A DNA stretch of 64,000 nucleotides from Yinghuangia sp051388915 (GCF_051388915.1 NZ_JBPKBH010000001.1:186001-250000), one strand, 5' to 3'; shown: positions 17,685 through 26,079, counted from the stretch's first letter. The notes: generated from the sequence alone by a model not told the origin. A program made the numbers and translations.

Positions 17685-17961
17685 CTCCGCGGGCGTCGGC
17701 GCGTCCGGGCTCGGTCCGCGGGCCCACGCGTATGCCCGGAGGGCCGAGGGAGCGTCAGGGGTATGCCCGCCCTGGGCCGTCCGCCCGCCTCTGGGCCGTC
17801 CCGACCGCGTTCGAAGCGGCGGATGCGGGCGTGGGGCGGGCGTTTTCCGTCATTCGCCGCCAAATTCCGTCGCCGGTTCCGGGGTGCCTTCCGGGCCCCG
17901 CCGGGAATGGTCTGGACCATGGCCGAAACCCTGGTGGCAGGCCCCGGCAGGGCTTACGTTC

Positions 17962-19425
17962 ATGACCATGGTTTCCGCCGCGGGCCCCGACGCCGCCGAG
18001 CCGTCGGCACCCGAGATCGCGCCCCTGCCCGGCATCGTGCGGATCGGCTACGGCCTGGGGTCGTTCGGCACCGGGATATTCGGGGCCGTGCCCGGCCTGT
18101 TGCTCCTCTTCTACCTCACCGACGTGCTCGGCGTGGAACCTCTCGTGGCCGGTGTCGTCGTGTTCCTGCCCAAGGCGTGGGACGCCGTTGCGAACCCCTA
18201 TGCGGGCAGCCTGTCCGACCGCACCGAGCACCGCTGGGGCCCGCGCCGCCCGTGGATGCTCGGCGGCGCGCTGACCCTCCCGTTCTTCTTCGCCGCGATG
18301 TTCGCCGGACCGCCGCTGACCGGCGGCTGGGCGGCGCTGTACGTCGGCGGCATGTACCTGCTCGCCGCGACCGCGTTCGCCGCGTTCCAGGTCCCCTACA
18401 TCGCGATGCCCGCCGAGATCACCGCCGACCACCACGAGCGCACCCGCATCATGGCGTGGCGCGTCGCGTTCCTGTCCTTCGCGATCATGCTGTCCGGCGG
18501 CCTCGCGCCGCTGATCACCGGGCACTCCGGCGGCGACGACCCGGGCACGCGCGGCGGCTACCGGCTGATGGGCGTCGTCCTCGGCGTGCTGCTGATGGCC
18601 GGGATGCTCGCGGCGTTCTTCACCACCGCGCGGGCGCGGACGGTCGTGCCGGTCACCGCGGGCGAGAGCTCGATCCTCAAGCAGCTCGCCATCGCGCGGA
18701 CGAACCGTTCCTTCATGAACCTGTTCGGGATGTACGTCGTCCAGGCCGTCGGCGCGGGCGCGATGCTCGCGGGCGTCCAGTACTTCTCCACCTACATCCT
18801 CGACGACGCGTCGGCCACCACCTGGCTGTTCGCGGCGCTCGTGCTGCCGTCGATCGTCGCGATGCCGCTGTGGTCGCGCGCCGCGCTGCGGTTCGGCAAG
18901 CGCAACGCCGCGTTCGCCGCGTCGTGCTGCTTCCTGGCGGCGTCGCTGATGATGATGTCCGCCGGCCAGGTCCCGGCGGGTGTGGTGTACGCCATCACCG
19001 GCATCGCGGGCGTCGGCTACGCGGGCATGCAGATGCTGCCGATGTCGATGATCGGCGACGCGGTCGCGGTGGATGCGATGACCACCGGCCAGCGCCGCGC
19101 GGGTGTGTTCACCGGCGTGTGGACGGCGGGGGAGATGCTCGGACTCGCCCTGGGCGCGGGGGTGTTCGCGGCGATGCTCCAGGTGAGCGGGTTCGTGTCC
19201 TCGGACGCGGACCACCGCGTCCCGCAGCCCGACTCGGCGCTGACCGGGGTGCTGCTGGGCTTCACGCTGCTGCCGGCGGTGCTGCTGGTGATCAGCATGC
19301 CGTTCATCCTGCGCTACGACCTGACCGAGGAGAAACTGGCCGAGCTGCGGGACCGGCACGCCGTGATCCCCGCCCAGACCGCGCGGACGCCGGAGCCGGC
19401 CCGTGCCGAAGAGGACCCCGTGTGA
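17962..19425 (+). CDS. MFS / GPH-family transporter (sugar:cation symporter-like)
   Basis: This protein of about 487 residues has 11-12 predicted membrane helices. The N-terminal LGSFGTGIFGAVPGLLLLFYLTD and the loop SDRTEHRWGPRRPWML are the GPH/MelB-type signature (D-R-T-x-x-RxGxRRPW). The substrate is not deducible. The stop overlaps the GTG of the following PLP enzyme (GTGA), so the two are translationally coupled and the transporter may bring in or export a compound related to that enzyme. ATG 17962 or 17968 could be the start; neither has a strong ribosome site. It opens the accessory block between nusB and bldD. Confidence 0.85.
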   Translation: MTMVSAAGPDAAEPSAPEIAPLPGIVRIGYGLGSFGTGIFGAVPGLLLLFYLTDVLGVEPLVAGVVVFLPKAWDAVANPYAGSLSDRTEHRWGPRRPWMLGGALTLPFFFAAMFAGPPLTGGWAALYVGGMYLLAATAFAAFQVPYIAMPAEITADHHERTRIMAWRVAFLSFAIMLSGGLAPLITGHSGGDDPGTRGGYRLMGVVLGVLLMAGMLAAFFTTARARTVVPVTAGESSILKQLAIARTNRSFMNLFGMYVVQAVGAGAMLAGVQYFSTYILDDASATTWLFAALVLPSIVAMPLWSRAALRFGKRNAAFAASCCFLAASLMMMSAGQVPAGVVYAITGIAGVGYAGMQMLPMSMIGDAVAVDAMTTGQRRAGVFTGVWTAGEMLGLALGAGVFAAMLQVSGFVSSDADHRVPQPDSALTGVLLGFTLLPAVLLVISMPFILRYDLTEEKLAELRDRHAVIPAQTARTPEPARAEEDPV

Positions 19426-20882
19426 CCGCGCAGAACCGACCCACCGCCGCCGCGATCCTCGCCGACCTCGCAGCCCTGCGCGCCGCGGACCTCCCGGTGC
19501 ACGGAGGCCGCACGCTGGCGTACGTCTACGACTCCGGTCTGGGTGCGGAGGCCGCCGCGCTCGCCGAGGCCGCGTACGCCGCGATGGCCGGGGTCAACGG
19601 CCTCGACATGACCGCCTTCCCCAGTGTCGTCGCGCTGGAGAACGAGGTCGTCGGCACCGCCGCCCGACTGCTGGGCGGCTCCGCGGAGACCGTGGGCACG
19701 GTGACCTCGGGCGGCACCGAGAGCGTGCTGCTGGCCGTCCTGACCGCGCGCGAACACGCGCGGGCCACACGGGGGGTGACGGCGCCTCAGATGGTGCTGC
19801 CGGCGACCGCGCATGCGGCCTTCCACAAGGCCGCGCACTTGTTCGGCCTGGAGGCCGTCGCGGTGCCGGTGGACGGCCGCACGTTCACCCCCGACCCGGC
19901 CGCGGTCGCGGCGGCGGTGGGGGAGCGGACCGCGCTGGTGGTCGCGTCGGCGCCGTCGTACGCGCACGGGGTGGTCGACCCGGTCGCCGGGATCGCGGCC
20001 GCCGCGGCCGAGCGGGGCGTGCTGTGCCACGTCGACGCGTGCATCGGCGGCTGGCTGCTGCCGTACGCGCGGCGCCTGCCCGACACGGCGGGCATCCCCG
20101 ACTTCGACCTGTCGGTGCCGGGGGTGACCTCGCTGTCGGTCGACCTGCACAAGTACGCCTACACCCCCAAGGGCGCCTCGGTCCTGCTCTTCCGCGACGC
20201 CGAACTGCGCCGCCACGGCTACTTCGCCTGCGCGGCGTGGCCCGGCTACCCGGTCGTGAACGCGACGCTCCAGGGCACCAAGTCGGCGGGCCCGTTCGCG
20301 GCGGCCTGGGCGGTGCTGCGGCACATCGGCGACGCCGGCTACGAGGACCTGGCGCGGCGTACCGTGCGCACCGCGCGCGAACTGCGTGCCGGGGTCGACG
20401 CGATCCCGGGCCTGCGCGTGCTGGGGGACCCGGCGGGGTCGCTGCTCGCGGTCGCGAGCGGGGACCCGGAGCTGGACGTGTTCGTGCTCGCCGACTGCCT
20501 GCGCGCGCACGGGTGGTACGTCCAGCCGCAGCCGGGGTACGCGGGCCTGCCGCGCACGGTGCACCTGACCGTGACGGCGGCCGCCGACGGCAAGGCCCCG
20601 GAGCTGCTGGCCGCCCTCTCCGCCGCCGCGGCCCAGGCGCGCGCCCTCGGCCCGGCCCTCGTCGACCCGGGCCTGGTCGAAGCCGCCGCCCTCATCGACC
20701 CCGCGTCCCTCACCGCCGCCGACTCCGCAGCCCTCCTGGACCTGGCGGGCCTGGGCGCAGACGGCGCCCTCCCGGACCGCATGGCCCCTGTCCTCGCGCT
20801 ACTCGAACAACTCCCCACCGCCCTGGCGGAACGCCTCCTGCCCGACGTCATCGGCGGCCTCTTCCGCCCGAACCCGAAGTAG
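19422..20882 (+). CDS. PLP-dependent decarboxylase / sphingosine-1-phosphate lyase-like
   Basis: This 486-residue fold-type I PLP enzyme has the TSGGTESVLLAVLTAR phosphate-binding motif, HVDACIGGW with the PLP-contacting Asp, and SVDLHKYAYTPKG carrying the Schiff-base lysine. These match the group II decarboxylase / sphingosine-1-phosphate lyase group. The C-terminal ~90 residues are Ala/Leu-rich and unconserved. Bacteria of this type usually lack sphingolipids, so the true substrate is open; an amino acid or phospho-amino alcohol is possible. It is coupled to the GPH transporter by a 4-base overlap. No terminator is obvious in the 234-base spacer that follows (20883-21116). Confidence 0.85.
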   Translation: MTAQNRPTAAAILADLAALRAADLPVHGGRTLAYVYDSGLGAEAAALAEAAYAAMAGVNGLDMTAFPSVVALENEVVGTAARLLGGSAETVGTVTSGGTESVLLAVLTAREHARATRGVTAPQMVLPATAHAAFHKAAHLFGLEAVAVPVDGRTFTPDPAAVAAAVGERTALVVASAPSYAHGVVDPVAGIAAAAAERGVLCHVDACIGGWLLPYARRLPDTAGIPDFDLSVPGVTSLSVDLHKYAYTPKGASVLLFRDAELRRHGYFACAAWPGYPVVNATLQGTKSAGPFAAAWAVLRHIGDAGYEDLARRTVRTARELRAGVDAIPGLRVLGDPAGSLLAVASGDPELDVFVLADCLRAHGWYVQPQPGYAGLPRTVHLTVTAAADGKAPELLAALSAAAAQARALGPALVDPGLVEAAALIDPASLTAADSAALLDLAGLGADGALPDRMAPVLALLEQLPTALAERLLPDVIGGLFRPNPK

Positions 20883-21116
20883 CTCGCGAACGCCCGCTCT
20901 TCCCGGCCCCGAACCTGTGGACAGCCCGACGCACGACAACCCGCGACCTGCTGAAACCCCCGCAGCGGGGGCTTGTTCCGGCACCTGTGGACAACGTGGC
21001 CGCAGAATCCGCGACAGCGCGCCGGGTGGACTTCCACGGCGGAGTCGGCGAACCCGCACGACGTGCTCGGTGGACCCGCGCGGCGGGCGCCGGGTGCGCA
21101 CGGCACAATCGTGACC

Positions 21117-21482
21117 ATGGTCAACGATCGGCGCCGTCCCCGGCTCCAGGACATCGGGGACGAGCCCGACTACCGGTTCACCCTTGCCAACGAGCGGACG
21201 TTCCTCGCCTGGATCCGCACCGCGCTGTCGCTGCTGGCGGGCGGGGTGGCGGTGGTGCAGTTCCTGCCGGACCTCGGGCCGCGCAGCCAGCGGCTGGTGC
21301 TCGGGTTCATCCTCGTCGCGATCGCGACCGTGCTGGCGGCGTCCGCGTACCGGCGGTGGTTCCGCGTCGAGCGCGCGATGCGCCTGAGCCAGGCGCTGCC
21401 CGCCACGTCGATGCCGCTCATGCTGTCGCTGGGGGTCGCGGCGGTGATCGTCGTCAGCGTGATCCTGATGGCGATGGGGTGA
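21117..21482 (+). CDS. YidH/DUF202 membrane protein
   Basis: This 121-residue protein has the DUF202 hallmark TLANERTFLAWIRTALSLLAGG and three membrane helices. The role of the family is unknown. ATG 21117 follows CACAAT by 7 bases, a possible leaderless promoter. A second, shorter DUF202 gene starts two bases after this stop, the usual tandem arrangement in actinobacteria. Confidence 0.88.
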   Translation: MVNDRRRPRLQDIGDEPDYRFTLANERTFLAWIRTALSLLAGGVAVVQFLPDLGPRSQRLVLGFILVAIATVLAASAYRRWFRVERAMRLSQALPATSMPLMLSLGVAAVIVVSVILMAMG

Positions 21483-21483
21483 C

Positions 21484-21834
21484 GTGCCGATGACGGGTGA
21501 CGCGGTGCCCCGCAACGGCCCCGTCGACCCGGGTCTCCAGCCCGAGCGCACGCGGCTGGCCTGGTCGCGGACGGCGCTGGCGTTCCTCGCCAACGGCGGC
21601 CTCATGCTGCACGCCGGCCACCGCCTCGACCACTGGGCGTGGCTGACCCCCGGCGCCGTGATCATCGCGGTATCGGTGGCCGTCTACGTGGCGAGCGCCC
21701 TGCGCTTCCGCCGCGTCGACGACGCGATCCGCTCGGGCGATCCCGTCGTCGGCGCCGCCCCGATCGCCCTGACCGCGGCGGCCGCAGTCGTGGTGTCCCT
21801 GACCGCGGCGGTGGTCGTGGCCACCGCACACTGA
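21484..21834 (+). CDS. DUF202 membrane protein, second copy
   Basis: This 116-residue protein has the degenerate DUF202 motif PERTRLAWSRTALAFLANGG and three predicted helices ending in AAAVVVSLTAAVVVATA. It is tandem with the previous DUF202 gene with a 1-base gap and is presumably cotranscribed and a partner in a hetero-complex. ATG 21490 is an alternative start. It is convergent with a MarR gene that ends 17 bases away. Confidence 0.88.
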   Translation: MPMTGDAVPRNGPVDPGLQPERTRLAWSRTALAFLANGGLMLHAGHRLDHWAWLTPGAVIIAVSVAVYVASALRFRRVDDAIRSGDPVVGAAPIALTAAAAVVVSLTAAVVVATAH

Positions 21835-21850
21835 CCGGCCCGCGGCGGAG

Positions 21851-22351
21851 TCACGCGTACCACCACCAGGCCTGGCGCAGCCCTTCGGGGATTTGGCCGC
21901 CGTCGCGGAGGGTGCGGAGGCCTTTGCGGAGGCCGGTGGTGAGGTCGTCGAGGCCGGCGGTGCCGACGGCGCCTTCCCAGGCGCCTTGTATGTCGGCGAG
22001 TTCGGCCCAGATGATGCGGACGCATTCGCGGCCGCGGGTGGTGAGGGTGATGCGGCGGGCGCGGCGGTCCTCGGGGTCGGGCTGGCGTTCGACGTAGCCC
22101 TGGCGGGCGAGGTGGGTGACGACCTCGCCCGCGGACTGCTTGGTCATGCCGAGCCGGCGGCCCAGTTCGGTGGCGGTGGTGCCGTGCTCGCCGACCAGGG
22201 TGAGGGCGAAGCCGTGGGTGGGGCGTACGTCGTCGAAGCCGGCGGCGGTCATGCGGTCGGTGAAGACCTGGCTGATGCCGCGTACGGCGCCGACGAGCAG
22301 CGTCACGAGTTCCGACCCCGGGTGGGCTCCGGCGAGCGCGTCTTGATGCAC
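21851..22351 (-). CDS. MarR-family transcriptional regulator
   Basis: This 166-residue protein contains a winged helix with GTTATELGRRLGMTKQSAGEVVTHL as recognition region and the basic wing PDPEDRRARRITLT. The GTG complementing 22349-22351 is used because TACGCT ends 6 bases ahead (leaderless type) and upstream residues are not conserved. It probably represses its own promoter and/or a neighbour; no clear palindrome was found in front of it. Ligand unknown. Confidence 0.88.
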   Translation of the reverse strand: MHQDALAGAHPGSELVTLLVGAVRGISQVFTDRMTAAGFDDVRPTHGFALTLVGEHGTTATELGRRLGMTKQSAGEVVTHLARQGYVERQPDPEDRRARRITLTTRGRECVRIIWAELADIQGAWEGAVGTAGLDDLTTGLRKGLRTLRDGGQIPEGLRQAWWWYA

Positions 22352-22444
22352 GCGGTCAGCGTACCTGTCTATCTGTCGCGAATGGGCTGGAGGCCCGGAC
22401 CCGTTCGCGACTCGGCGGACACGCCGGGGCGGTGCGGGGCACGG

Positions 22445-22478
22445 CGAGGGGCCGACCGCTTCACCAGTCGGCCCCTCG
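22445..22478 (-). terminator. Hairpin terminator of the gene cut by the 22.6-kb gap
   Basis: Arms CGAGGGGCCGAC and GTCGGCCCCTCG (12 pairs) with a 10-base loop lie just beyond a minus-strand stop codon at 22497-22499. They also separate that gene from the MarR promoter region. Confidence 0.7.
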
Positions 22479-22496
22479 TGTTCCCCCGTGCGCCGG

Positions 22497-22742
22497 TCAG
22501 ACGTGTACGGACGCCATGCCCTCACGGCGTTCGCCTGCCCGGACGAGCAGTGCCGGGGGGGGGGGGGGGGAGGGGGGNNNNNNNNNNNNNNNNNNNNNNN
22601 NNNNNNNNNNNNNNNNNNNNNNNNNNNNNNNNNNNNNNNNNNNNNNNNNNNNNNNNNNNNNNNNNNNNNNNNNNNNNNNNGGTGCGATCGCGCAGACGAA
22701 CGCGATCGCACCGACGGCGAAGGACAGATGCGCGCCCCCCAA
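22497..22742 (-). CDS. Partial minus-strand membrane protein interrupted by gap
   Basis: Both flanks of the gap are in the same frame. The upstream part reads GAHLSFAVGAIAFVCAIA, a good membrane helix with coding-type third bases. The downstream part ends RAGERREGMASVHV, like the last helix and tail of a drug-export MFS protein. A stop codon lies upstream in this frame near 22783, and the only in-frame start is a TTG at 22742 without a ribosome site, so either the gene is very short, carries a frameshift, or the assembly here is collapsed. The divergent TetR gene with twin operators would fit an exporter. Function not assigned. Confidence 0.4.
   Translation of the reverse strand: MGGAHLSFAVGAIAFVCAIAXXXXXXXXXXXXXXXXXXXXXXXXXXXXXXXXXXXPPSPPPPPALLVRAGERREGMASVHV
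22555..22680. other. Assembly gap: poly-G run (one A) then 103 Ns
   Basis: Sixteen G, one A and six G precede the Ns. The pattern matches the other poly-G gap edges and is judged artificial. Confidence 0.9.
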
Positions 22743-22781
22743 GGGGCGTGTTTCACGGTGTGGGAAGCGGGAGACAGTTTA

Positions 22782-22796
22782 TGGCACTAAGTGCCA
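22782..22796. promoter_or_regulatory. TetR-type operator O1
   Basis: TGGCACTAAGTGCCA is a perfect 7-1-7 palindrome 71 bases upstream of the TetR start at 22867. It lies between that gene and the minus-strand fragment, where a shared operator is expected. Confidence 0.75.
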
Positions 22797-22815
22797 TATG
22801 GCAAAACGCGCCATG

Positions 22816-22830
22816 TTGCACTGAGTGGCA
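22816..22830. promoter_or_regulatory. TetR-type operator O2
   Basis: TTGCACTGAGTGGCA is a second copy of the same palindrome with one mismatch per pair of arms, centred 34 bases from O1 and close to the tetR start. A CATACT hexamer just after it could be the tetR -10. Confidence 0.65.
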
Positions 22831-22866
22831 GGTGGCATACTCGCCGCCAAGGACGGGAGAGGAAGC

Positions 22867-23586
22867 GTGATCGTGGACCAGGGCGCGGCGAGAGGCACCT
22901 CGGGTACGACCCCGGCGACGGCCCCCGGCACCGGCGGTGCCACGGGCCTGCGCGAACGCAAGAAGGAGCGCACCCGGGAGGCGCTCGTCGACGCGGCGCT
23001 CGAACTCTTCTCCCGCAAGGGGTACGACGCCACGACCATCGACGAGATCGTCGCCGCCGTCGACGTGTCCCGGCGTACCTTCTTCCGCTACTTCCCCGGC
23101 AAGGAGGAAGTCGCCCTCGCCCGCGCCTCGGAGGTGGAGCGCTCGCTGGTCGCCGCGGTCGGGGCGCGACCGGTCGACGAGGCGCCGGTGGTGGCACTGC
23201 GCCGCGCGACCGCGTCGGTGATGGCCGCGATCGCCGGCGATCCCAAGCTCGGGTCCACCGAGGCGTGGGTACGCACCCGGCGGCTCATCGAGGGCAATCC
23301 GACGCTGATGGCCGCGAGCCTGCGCCACGCGGTGGAGACCGAGCGGCTGATGACCGCCGAGATCGCCCGCCGCCACGGCGTGGACCCGCACCGCGACCTG
23401 CGCCCGGCGCTCACCGTCGGCTGCTTCAACGCGATCGTGCGGGTGGCGATGGACGACTGGACCGAACGCGGCCAGTTCGACGCCGACGGCATCGCCGCCA
23501 CCATCGACGAGGCATGGACCGCGATGTCGGGCCTGGTCGGCTCCGGCTGGCTCGCGACCGGGTGGGAGCCGGACTCCGACCGGTAG
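22867..23586 (+). CDS. TetR-family regulator
   Basis: This 239-residue protein has an N-terminal Gly/Thr/Ala-rich leader of ~25 residues, then a helix-turn-helix domain: ALVDAALELFSRKGYDATTIDEIVAAVDVSRRTFFRYFPGKEE-type sequence with recognition helix SRRTFFRYF. The ligand domain is not assignable. GTG 22867 has GGGAGAGGAA upstream. Two 15-base palindromes lie in the promoter, so autoregulation and control of the divergent broken membrane gene are likely. Confidence 0.9.
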   Translation: MIVDQGAARGTSGTTPATAPGTGGATGLRERKKERTREALVDAALELFSRKGYDATTIDEIVAAVDVSRRTFFRYFPGKEEVALARASEVERSLVAAVGARPVDEAPVVALRRATASVMAAIAGDPKLGSTEAWVRTRRLIEGNPTLMAASLRHAVETERLMTAEIARRHGVDPHRDLRPALTVGCFNAIVRVAMDDWTERGQFDADGIAATIDEAWTAMSGLVGSGWLATGWEPDSDR

Positions 23587-23694
23587 TCCGCGCGGTGGCC
23601 GCTGACGTGAATCCCTCGCGCCCGCAAGCCTCGTGGAGTCCGCAGGCGCGGGCTCCCACACACGCCGCCGTGCCCGCCGGCTCGTCGCACTCCA

Positions 23695-23781
23695 CCCGCA
23701 CCCACGGATGCCGCGTCCGCCCCCCCCGCGTCTGTTCGACCCCGCGCCCGGCCCCCGCACCCACGGATGCCGCGTCCGCCC
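23695..23781. repeat. 28-base direct repeat, two copies
   Basis: A 28-base unit containing CACCCACGGATGCCGCGTCC is present at 23695-23722 and 23754-23781. The 540-base spacer between tetR and the LacI gene holds no credible gene; besides this repeat it contains a 12-base palindrome and a 20-base inverted repeat listed separately. Confidence 0.8.
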
Positions 23782-23857
23782 TGCGCGTCCGCCCCTCCCT
23801 ACCCGACCCCGCGCCACCCGCTCCGCCGGCCCGCGATCCCGCCCCTCCGGCCGTGAA

Positions 23858-23869
23858 TCAAGCGCTTGA
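23858..23869. promoter_or_regulatory. LacI-type operator-like palindrome
   Basis: TCAAGCGCTTGA is a perfect 12-base palindrome with a central CG, the form favoured by LacI-family repressors. It lies 257 bases upstream of the LacI-family gene. Binding is inferred only. Confidence 0.5.
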
Positions 23870-23980
23870 ATCGGACCTCCCGGACGTCCCGGACGCCGCC
23901 GTTCCGGATTTCGTGCGGGCGGACCGGAAAAGCCGCCGGAAGCCAAGAATTCATCAGGCTGAAAACCCCTGATTTGAGCA

Positions 23981-24000
23981 AGGAAACAGTAAGGTTTCCT
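23981..24000. promoter_or_regulatory. Inverted repeat AGGAAAC-N6-GTTTCCT upstream of LacI gene
   Basis: Seven-base arms around AGTAAG lie 126 bases ahead of the LacI-family start in a locally AT-richer stretch, where a promoter and operator would be expected. A second small hairpin (ATCAGG/CCTGAT) is at 23953-23973. Confidence 0.45.
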
Positions 24001-24126
24001 GGGCATGTCGATCCGTGCCCGAGACCACCAACTGGCAGTGACGGGGGTGCTCGACATGGGGTTCCGTCCAACCCCGGTGCATGCGCCGCGACAGGGCCGC
24101 ACCTGGCGGCCGAGGGAGGGGTGTCG

Positions 24127-25149
24127 GTGACGACCATGCCCGAGTCCGGGGCCACCAAGCCCCCGACCAGCGCCGATGTCGCCCGCGTCGCGGGGGTGTC
24201 CCGCTCGACGGTGTCGTACGTGCTCAACTCCCCGCCCGGCGCCCGGGTCAGCGCCGAGACCCGCGAACGCGTCCTGAAGGCGGTGCGCGAACTCGGCTAC
24301 GCCCCCAGCGCGCCCGCCCGATCGCTGCGCTCCGGCAGCAGCGACATCGTCCTTTTTCCGCTGCCGCTGCAACCCATGGGCCAGTTGCTGGAGCAGTTCG
24401 TGGACGAGTTCACCGAGGCCCTGCGCCGCCAGGACCTCAACCTCCTCATCCACGGCGACCGCTACGCGCGCGGCGTCGACGCAGCCCGCACCTGGGCCGC
24501 GCTGCGCCCGCTCGCGGTGCTCGCCGAGTCCAACCGGCTCACCGACGGCGGCGTCGAGGTGCTGCGCCGGGCCGGGGTGCGCGCCATCTTCGCCTGGGGC
24601 CGCGAGGAGCACCCGGGCGTGCCGACCGCGATCTTCGACAACCGCGACTCCGGCGCCCTGGCGATCCGGCACCTGATAGGCCGTGGGCACAGACGCATGG
24701 CCTGCCTTGTTCCGGCAGGCCCTCTCTCCGGTCTTGCGAACGAACGCTGGGAGGGCGCGAAGTCGGCTGCGGAGGAGGCCGGTTGCTCCCTCGTACGGGT
24801 CGACGTCGGCTACGTCCGCGAGGACATTCTCGCGGTCGTGCGCAACTGGCAGCGCCAGTCCGAGCCGCCCACCGCGGTCTTCGCCGGCAACGACGACTTC
24901 GCCCTGATGATCATCTCCGCGCTGCGCGAGTGCGGCTGGTCGGTGCCCGACGACATGGCCGTGGTCGGTGCCGACGACCTCCCGTTCTGCGACCTGGTGT
25001 GGCCGCGGCTCACGAGCGTCGCGATGCACACACGCACGATGGGCAGCGGCGCGGCGGACATGGTGACGGCGCTGATGGCCGGACGGCCGTACAAGCACCG
25101 AGACCACATGGTCGTGCACCCGCGCGTGGTGGTCCGCGAGTCGGGCTGA
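24127..25149 (+). CDS. LacI-family transcriptional regulator
   Basis: This protein of about 340 residues has the LacI helix-turn-helix and hinge SADVARVAGVSRSTVSYVLN followed by RVLKAVRELGYAPSAPARSL. A periplasmic-binding-like effector domain runs from SSDIVLFPLP to the end, with AVFAGNDDFA and VVGADDLPF as typical late motifs. Of three clustered starts (24121, 24127, 24136), GTG 24127 has the best spacing from GGAGG (24115). No sugar transport or glycosidase gene sits next to it, so its target is unclear; it may act on itself or on distant genes. Confidence 0.9.
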   Translation: MTTMPESGATKPPTSADVARVAGVSRSTVSYVLNSPPGARVSAETRERVLKAVRELGYAPSAPARSLRSGSSDIVLFPLPLQPMGQLLEQFVDEFTEALRRQDLNLLIHGDRYARGVDAARTWAALRPLAVLAESNRLTDGGVEVLRRAGVRAIFAWGREEHPGVPTAIFDNRDSGALAIRHLIGRGHRRMACLVPAGPLSGLANERWEGAKSAAEEAGCSLVRVDVGYVREDILAVVRNWQRQSEPPTAVFAGNDDFALMIISALRECGWSVPDDMAVVGADDLPFCDLVWPRLTSVAMHTRTMGSGAADMVTALMAGRPYKHRDHMVVHPRVVVRESG

Positions 25150-25251
25150 CGCCTGGGGCGCGCCGCCCCGGCCCTGTGCTCTTCCCGGTTGTCGGCCGCC
25201 CCGAGCATTGCCGGCCAGAGCCCAGCCGACCAGAGCATCGGACGCCCGGCG

Positions 25252-25848
25252 CTACGTCGTGCCGGTCAACCGCCCCGCGGCCCGCCGCGCCGTGTCGAGG
25301 GCGTCGTCCCGCGTCGCACCCGCGAGGCCCAGGACCACGCGCGTGCTGAGGCCTTCCAGCAGCGCGAGCAGTTCCGACGTGTCCGCGGCCGCGTCGCCGA
25401 GGGAGAAGGCCCCGGCGTCCGTGCCGCGGCGCAGGATCGCCTCCAGGTCGTCGCTCCAGCCCCGGTCGATCTCCTCCTGGGCACTGCGCAGTTCGTCGTT
25501 CCCGGCGGTGCGCGCCCACAGTTCGAGCCACAGCATCCAGCGCGGGTCGCGGGCGCCGCTGGGCAGGTAGAGGCCGAGGAACAGGTCGAGCATGCGGGGC
25601 GGCCGTACACGCCGCGCGAGCAGCGCCGCGCGCTCGGCCGTCAGGCGGTCCTCGCTCCAGCGCAGCGCGGCCAGCAGGAGCTGGTCCTTGCTCCCGAAGT
25701 AGTACAGGATGTGGCCGCCGCTGGTGCCGAGCCGGTCCGCGAGCCCCGCCATCGTGAGGGACGCGAGGCCGTCCTCGGCGATCGCCGCGACGGCCTCCTC
25801 CAGCATGCGGTCCTGCGCGATCCGCCCGTCCCGCCGCCGTGCCGCCAC
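25252..25848 (-). CDS. TetR-family regulator of the NCS1/amidohydrolase unit
   Basis: This 198-residue protein has the helix-turn-helix region IAEDGLASLTMAGLADRLG followed by recognition helix TSGGHILYYFGSKDQ, the TetR pattern. The GTG complementing 25846-25848 has CGGAGGGA 6 bases upstream. It is divergent from an NCS1 permease gene, and three copies of TTGA-N7-TCAA lie between them, strongly suggesting that it represses the permease-amidohydrolase operon and itself. Ligand unknown. Confidence 0.9.
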   Translation of the reverse strand: MAARRRDGRIAQDRMLEEAVAAIAEDGLASLTMAGLADRLGTSGGHILYYFGSKDQLLLAALRWSEDRLTAERAALLARRVRPPRMLDLFLGLYLPSGARDPRWMLWLELWARTAGNDELRSAQEEIDRGWSDDLEAILRRGTDAGAFSLGDAAADTSELLALLEGLSTRVVLGLAGATRDDALDTARRAAGRLTGTT

Positions 25849-25947
25849 CGCTGGTCCCTCCGTGTGTCGCCGCGCTCCGCGCCCGGGTCGCCCCTGCCGG
25901 GCCGCCCCGCAGCCCTGGCCAGACCCTACCCGCACACCCCGGAGACC

Positions 25948-25962
25948 TTGAACGCCGGTCAA
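25948..25962. promoter_or_regulatory. TetR-type operator TTGA-N7-TCAA, copy 1
   Basis: TTGAACGCCGGTCAA is an imperfect palindrome 100 bases upstream of the TetR start, on the tetR-proximal side of the divergent promoter region. Confidence 0.65.
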
Positions 25963-26016
25963 ATATCTCACCGATTTCCCGAGAACCCTTGACATCGGCG
26001 CGCCACGTGAACGACC

Positions 26017-26031
26017 TTGAGTGCCGTTCAA
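26017..26031. promoter_or_regulatory. TetR-type operator TTGA-N7-TCAA, copy 2
   Basis: TTGAGTGCCGTTCAA forms with copy 3 a 20-base tandem (period CTTGA...TTCAAACTT). It lies 23 bases downstream of a perfect TTGACA -35 hexamer (25989-25994). Confidence 0.7.
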
Positions 26032-26036
26032 ACTTC

Positions 26037-26051
26037 TTGAGCGTCATTCAA
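26037..26051. promoter_or_regulatory. TetR-type operator TTGA-N7-TCAA, copy 3
   Basis: TTGAGCGTCATTCAA is centred exactly 20 bases from copy 2, about two DNA turns, so two dimers could bind on the same face. It ends 28 bases before the permease start. Confidence 0.7.
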
Positions 26052-26079
26052 ACTTCTGCCCCGGAGAGGGGAGGTTCCG

